DNA of 8,968 nucleotides from Burkholderiales bacterium. GTDB lineage: Bacteria > Pseudomonadota > Gammaproteobacteria > Burkholderiales > Burkholderiaceae_F. Positions within the stretch are counted from its first letter, which is position 1, and every line of letters starts with the position of its first letter. This document shows, in pieces, positions 6,011 through 8,968 of the stretch. Position numbers and translations under genes: made by a program. The notes under the pieces were generated by a model. The model was not told where the DNA came from. It saw only the letters and a program-made list of their open reading frames with translations, and ran no database searches. The stretch is taken from positions 1 to 8,968 of the forward strand of contig JAHEDN010000082.1 in NCBI GenBank assembly GCA_024641225.1, given 5' to 3'.

Positions 6011-7000
6011 ATGACCAAGACCCCCGTACGTGTTGCTGTCACCGGCGCCGCCGGCCAAATCGGCTACTCGATCCTGTTCCGCATCGCCTCGGGGCAGATG
6101 CTTGGCAAGGACCAGCCCGTCATCCTGCAGCTTCTCGAAATTCCGGACGAGAAGGCGCAGAAGGCGCTCACGGGCGTGATGATGGAGCTCGACGACTGCG
6201 CGTTCCCGCTTCTGGCGGGTATGAGCGCCTACAGCGACCCGGCAGCAGCATTCAAGGACACCGAGATCGCGCTGCTGGTCGGCGCCCGTCCGCGCGGCCC
6301 CGGCATGGAGCGCAAGGACCTGCTGGCGGCTAACGCACAGATCTTCACCGCGCAGGGCAAGGCGCTCGATGCCGCGGCCAGCCGAAACGTGAAGGTGCTG
6401 GTGGTCGGCAATCCGGCCAACACCAACGCGTACATCGCCATGAAGTCGGCACCGTCGCTGCCGAAGAGCGCATTCACGGCGATGATGCGGCTCGACCACA
6501 ACCGCGCCCTTTCGCAGCTGGCAGCGCGCACCGGCAAGCCGGTCGACTCGATCGAGAAGCTGGTCGTGTGGGGCAACCACTCGCCGACGATGTACCCGGA
6601 CATCCGTTTCGCCAAGGTCGGCGGCCAGGCCGCGGCGGCGCTGATCAACGACCAGGCCTGGTACCGCGACACATATATTCCGACCGTCGGCAAGCGCGGC
6701 GCGGCGATCATTGCGGCGCGCGGTCTTTCGTCGGCCGCCTCTGCGGCCAACGCCGCCATCGATCATGTCAGCGACTGGGTCCATGGCACCGGTGGCCGCT
6801 GGATCACGATGGGCATCCCTTCGGATGGCAGCTACGGCATCCCGGAGGAAATCGTCTACGGCTTCCCCGTGACCTGCGCCGGCGGCAAGTACGAAATGAT
6901 CAAGGGGCTCGAGATCGACGACTGGTCGCGCGGCAAGATGGACGCGACGCTTAAGGAACTGCTCGAGGAGCGCGACGGCGTCAAGCACCTGCTGGGCTAG
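6011..7000 (+). CDS. mdh: Malate dehydrogenase (NAD-dependent)
   Basis: Cytoplasmic malate dehydrogenase of the 329-residue type found in Betaproteobacteria and related to eukaryotic cytosolic enzymes; it interconverts malate and oxaloacetate. The Rossmann loop TGAAGQIGY is at 11-19. The mobile loop GARPRGPGMERKDLL (91-105) carries the substrate arginines Arg95 and Arg101. Asn134 in VVGNPANTN, Arg165 in LDHNRALSQL, and the catalytic pair Asp162 and His190 (in WGNHSPTM) complete the active site. Length and ends match the family. The ATG has a good ribosome site. It diverges from gntR across about 240 bases and is followed 13 bases later by the CitE-like gene, so the two are probably cotranscribed. 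Its product oxaloacetate is the substrate of the GltA encoded at the other end of the cluster. Confidence 0.97.
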   Translation: MTKTPVRVAVTGAAGQIGYSILFRIASGQMLGKDQPVILQLLEIPDEKAQKALTGVMMELDDCAFPLLAGMSAYSDPAAAFKDTEIALLVGARPRGPGMERKDLLAANAQIFTAQGKALDAAASRNVKVLVVGNPANTNAYIAMKSAPSLPKSAFTAMMRLDHNRALSQLAARTGKPVDSIEKLVVWGNHSPTMYPDIRFAKVGGQAAAALINDQAWYRDTYIPTVGKRGAAIIAARGLSSAASAANAAIDHVSDWVHGTGGRWITMGIPSDGSYGIPEEIVYGFPVTCAGGKYEMIKGLEIDDWSRGKMDATLKELLEERDGVKHLLG

Positions 7001-7013
7001 GCGCCCCGGCACG

Positions 7014-8057
7014 GTGGACAAGGCCACGCCGGAGGCGACCGGCGCGCTGTCGGTGGTCGCGCCGCGACCGCCGGCAGCGCTGCAGCCACAGCACGCGCTT
7101 TTTGGTGGCGACGCGCAGCCCTTCGTGCTGCCGGTGTGCGACCACTACGCCGGCAACGAGCGCTTCCTGCTCAAGGCGCTGGCCTACCAGGCGCAGATCG
7201 GCCCGGTTTTCGACATCACCGCCGACTGCGAGGACGGCGCACCGGTCGGGCGCGAGCGCGAGCACGCCCAGATGGTGGCCGCGGTGATCTCGTCGGCGGC
7301 CAACCGCTTCGGCCGCGTCGGCATCCGCATTCACGACATCAGCCACCTGCACTGGCAGAAGGACCTCGAGATCATCCTGCCGGCCGCCGGCACGCGCGTG
7401 GCCTATGTGACGCTGCCGAAGGTGCGCGGCCTGGCAACCGTCGAAGCGATGGCAGGCCGCGTCAACGCGTATGCCCCGCGCGGGCAGCGTATCCCGCTGC
7501 ACGTGCTGATCGAAACGCACGGCGCGTTGCGGGAAATCGAAGGCATTGCCGCGCATCCGCAGGTGCAGTGCCTGTCGTTCGGGCTGATGGACTTCGTTTC
7601 CGCTCATCACGGCGCGATACCGGCCAGCGTGCTCAGCGGAGCCGGCCAGTTCGATCACCCGCTGGTGCACCGGGCCAAGGTCGAAATTGCCGCCGCAGCG
7701 CATGCACATCTGAAAGTGCCGTCGCACAACGTCTCGACGTCGCTGCGCGACCTGCAGCAGGTGGCTGCCGATGCCGAGCGCGCCGCGCGCGAGTTCGGCT
7801 ACACGCGCATGTGGAGCGTGCATCCGGACCAGATCGCGCCGATCCTCAGCGGAATGCAGCCGACCCACGACGAGGTCGCGCGGGCAGCACGCATCCTGGT
7901 CGCCGCCGCGGACGCGCACTGGGGCCCGATCGAAGACGACGGCGTGCTTCACGATCGCGCCAGCTATCGGCTGTTCTGGACCCTGCTGCGGCGGGCCGGC
8001 GCGGCCGGCGTGCCGATCCCGGAGCCCGCGCGGTGGTGGTTCTTCGGCACCGGCTGA
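7014..8057 (+). CDS. HpcH/HpaI aldolase / CitE-family CoA-ester lyase-like protein
   Basis: TIM-barrel protein of the CitE/malyl-CoA lyase superfamily, whose members cleave or form C-C bonds in CoA thioesters such as malyl-, citramalyl- or citryl-CoA with Mg2+. 347 residues from a GTG start. Family landmarks are FDITADCEDGAP (66-77), GIRIHD with Arg105 (103-108), LPKV with Lys136 (134-137), LIETHGAL with Glu167 (165-172) and SFGLMDF with Asp193 (188-194). Glu167 and Asp193 are the expected metal ligands. MWSVHPDQI (266-274) matches the closing HPxQ motif. No citrate-lyase partner (citC, citD, citF, citG, citX) is nearby, so true citrate lyase is unlikely, and the real substrate is unknown. 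Relatives next to mdh are common in Burkholderiales. The GTG is the only candidate I see before the conserved region; its ribosome site is weak. It is 13 bases after mdh. Confidence 0.88.
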   Translation: MDKATPEATGALSVVAPRPPAALQPQHALFGGDAQPFVLPVCDHYAGNERFLLKALAYQAQIGPVFDITADCEDGAPVGREREHAQMVAAVISSAANRFGRVGIRIHDISHLHWQKDLEIILPAAGTRVAYVTLPKVRGLATVEAMAGRVNAYAPRGQRIPLHVLIETHGALREIEGIAAHPQVQCLSFGLMDFVSAHHGAIPASVLSGAGQFDHPLVHRAKVEIAAAAHAHLKVPSHNVSTSLRDLQQVAADAERAAREFGYTRMWSVHPDQIAPILSGMQPTHDEVARAARILVAAADAHWGPIEDDGVLHDRASYRLFWTLLRRAGAAGVPIPEPARWWFFGTG

Positions 8058-8081
8058 CGCGATGCCCACCTCGACGGCGTG

Positions 8082-8513
8082 ATGACCGGATCACTCCTGC
8101 CTCGGCGCTGCGCGGTCCTCTTGGCCGCGCCGCAATCGCAGCGCTGCCTGCGATTCCGGTCGATGATGTGCGCCCTGCTGCTGATGGCGTCGGCAAGCGG
8201 TGCCGTGATGGCGCAGCCGCCCGAACCCGCTGCAGTCGGCCGCGAGCGCCCGCTGACCAGTACCTGGCTGTGCGAGAACGAACGCAGCGTGCTGCTGAAC
8301 GCGCATCCGTTGCGGCCGTCCGAGGAAGCCTGGCTCACTTATGCCGGCACCCGAGTGGCCGTCGAGCGCGTGCGCCGTTCTTCGGACCCCGCCTACGCCA
8401 GCGCCGACGGCAAGGTGACCTGGATCGAGCGGGGCGACGAGGCCATGCTGACCTTCGAGAGCCTGCTCGACCGGCCGGTCCTGTGCCAGCGCAAAGAGGC
8501 ATTGCGGCGCTGA
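8082..8513 (+). CDS. Small exported protein with a probable MliC-like C-terminal domain
   Basis: A 143-residue protein, probably secreted to the periplasm. The hydrophobic stretch ALLLMASASGAVMA (30-43) looks like a signal peptide with cleavage before QPPEP. The rest resembles the C-type lysozyme inhibitor (MliC/PliC) fold: an early Cys64 in WLCE, AWLTYAGTRVAVERV, a serine-tyrosine turn RRSSDPAYAS, then WIERGDEAMLTFES and Cys135 near the end, suggesting one disulfide. The position of the inhibitory lysine of MliC (WxxKG) is Arg here, so lysozyme inhibition is uncertain. No lipobox cysteine follows the signal, so it is not obviously a lipoprotein. Start is uncertain: GTG at 8079 and ATG at 8082 leave a long n-region with arginines, while ATG 8163 gives a signal with no positive charge. 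It starts about 24 bases after the CitE-like gene, so it may share its transcript. Recognition is by motif only. Confidence 0.65.
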   Translation: MTGSLLPRRCAVLLAAPQSQRCLRFRSMMCALLLMASASGAVMAQPPEPAAVGRERPLTSTWLCENERSVLLNAHPLRPSEEAWLTYAGTRVAVERVRRSSDPAYASADGKVTWIERGDEAMLTFESLLDRPVLCQRKEALRR

Positions 8514-8537
8514 CTCCATGAGGAGCAGGCGTGACGC

Positions 8538-8552
8538 GGCGGGACGCCCGCC
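8538..8552. other. GC hairpin between the MliC-like gene and acnA
   Basis: GGCGGG-ACG-CCCGCC can form a perfect six-pair hairpin with a three-base loop, in the 113-base gap before acnA. No T-tract follows, so it is not a standard intrinsic terminator. It could attenuate read-through into acnA or stabilise the upstream message, but in GC-rich DNA a chance hairpin is quite possible. The rest of the gap has a TACGAT (8595-8600) that might be a -10 box for acnA; I see no matching -35. Confidence 0.3.
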
Positions 8553-8614
8553 AACCTGCGAGGACGGGCCGGCCGCGCCCGCCACGGAATTCTTTACGAT
8601 GTCCTGATCCAAGC

Positions 8615-8620
8615 GAGGAA
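8615..8620 (+). promoter_or_regulatory. Ribosome binding site of acnA
   Basis: GAGGAA six bases before the ATG at 8627, a clear Shine-Dalgarno match that fixes the acnA start. Confidence 0.75.
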
Positions 8621-8626
8621 AAACAG

Positions 8627-8968
8627 ATGAGACACAACCTTTTCGACTCCCAGCAGACGTTCGCCATCGGCAGGAAGTCCGGCCGCCTGTATTCGCTGCC
8701 GGCGCTGGAGAAGGCCGGGCTGGGCAAGATCTCGCGCCTGCCGGTGTCGATCCGCATCGTGCTGGAAAGCGTGCTGCGCAACTGCGACGGCAAGAAGGTC
8801 TCCGAAGCTCACGTACGAGAACTGGCCGGCTGGCAGCCGAACGCCGAAAGGCACGACGAGATTCCGTTCATCGTCGCCCGCGTCGTGCTGCAGGACTTCA
8901 CCGGCGTGCCGCTGCTCGCCGACCTCGCGGCGATGCGCAGCGTCGCCGACCGGCAAGGCAAGGACCCG
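8627..8968 (+). CDS. acnA: Aconitate hydratase A, 3' part beyond window edge
   Basis: N-terminal 114 codons of an AcnA/IRP1-type aconitase, which isomerises citrate to isocitrate through cis-aconitate. The frame from the ATG at 8627 is open to the edge. Diagnostic blocks are YSLPALEKAGLGKISRLP (22-39), SIRIVLESVLRNCDGKKV (41-58) and VVLQDFTGVPLLADLAAMR (86-104), the last being the domain 1 motif of the AcnA group rather than AcnB. The [4Fe-4S] cysteines and the catalytic core lie beyond the window, so integrity cannot be judged. The full family length is about 900 residues. The next gene in the plus-strand run, 113 bases after the MliC-like gene, it acts directly after GltA in the cycle. A strong ribosome site supports the start. 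Confidence 0.95.
   Translation, partial: MRHNLFDSQQTFAIGRKSGRLYSLPALEKAGLGKISRLPVSIRIVLESVLRNCDGKKVSEAHVRELAGWQPNAERHDEIPFIVARVVLQDFTGVPLLADLAAMRSVADRQGKDP

Noticed and set aside
5954..8069. Minus-strand open frames of 357 and 362 codons opposite mdh and the CitE-like gene
   Set aside because: Mdh and the CitE-like protein carry clear family motifs on the plus strand; the opposite frames show only low-complexity Arg/His/Val-rich sequence.
8538..8552. Intrinsic terminator before acnA
   Set aside because: The hairpin is good but no T-tract follows on either strand, so a Rho-independent terminator is not supported.
1..8968. Mobile elements, CRISPR arrays, tRNA or rRNA genes
   Set aside because: No transposase or integrase motif, no repeat-spacer pattern, and no tRNA- or rRNA-like sequence was seen; the window is densely filled with housekeeping genes.

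Overview
This window is a central-metabolism locus: the tricarboxylic-acid (TCA) cycle gene cluster of a high-GC Gram-negative bacterium. The gene content and order (gltA, sdhE, sdhB, sdhA, sdhD, sdhC, a HutC-type GntR regulator, then divergently mdh, a CitE-like lyase, a small exported protein and acnA) match the arrangement I know from Betaproteobacteria, especially Burkholderiales such as Bordetella, Burkholderia and Ralstonia. That lineage call is inference from synteny and protein wording; no rRNA or other phylogenetic marker is present.

Layout. The left two thirds is on the minus strand. Read in transcription order it runs gntR (about 5768 to 5007), sdhC, sdhD, sdhA, sdhB, sdhE and gltA, which runs off the left edge missing only its last few tens of codons. 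The sdh genes are tightly packed: sdhC and sdhD abut with no spacer, sdhD and sdhA are 3 bases apart, sdhA and sdhB 14, sdhB and sdhE 27, and sdhE and gltA 41. They are therefore probably one transcript making the whole of succinate dehydrogenase (complex II), its flavinylation factor and citrate synthase. The right third is on the plus strand: mdh (6011-7000), a HpcH/HpaI/CitE-family lyase (7014-8057), a small putative MliC-like exported protein (8082-8513), and the first 114 codons of an AcnA-type aconitase (8627 to the right edge).

The control point is the roughly 240-base divergent region between gntR and mdh. It carries an inverted repeat over a TATAAG box just upstream of gntR and a perfect 10-base palindrome upstream of mdh. 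A second possible promoter and operator region lies in the 111 bases between gntR and sdhC. The simplest model is that the GntR regulator binds here and tunes the cycle genes, but the operator assignment is inference.

Together the genes encode citrate synthase, aconitase, succinate dehydrogenase and malate dehydrogenase, four steps of the oxidative TCA cycle. The catalytic and cofactor ligands I checked are present in GltA, SdhA, SdhB, SdhC, SdhD and Mdh, and I see no frameshift or pseudogene. I found no mobile element, CRISPR array, tRNA or rRNA. The least understood parts are the CitE-like protein, which has no citrate-lyase partners nearby, and the MliC-like protein set among metabolic genes. 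I see no convincing evidence of a previously undescribed system.
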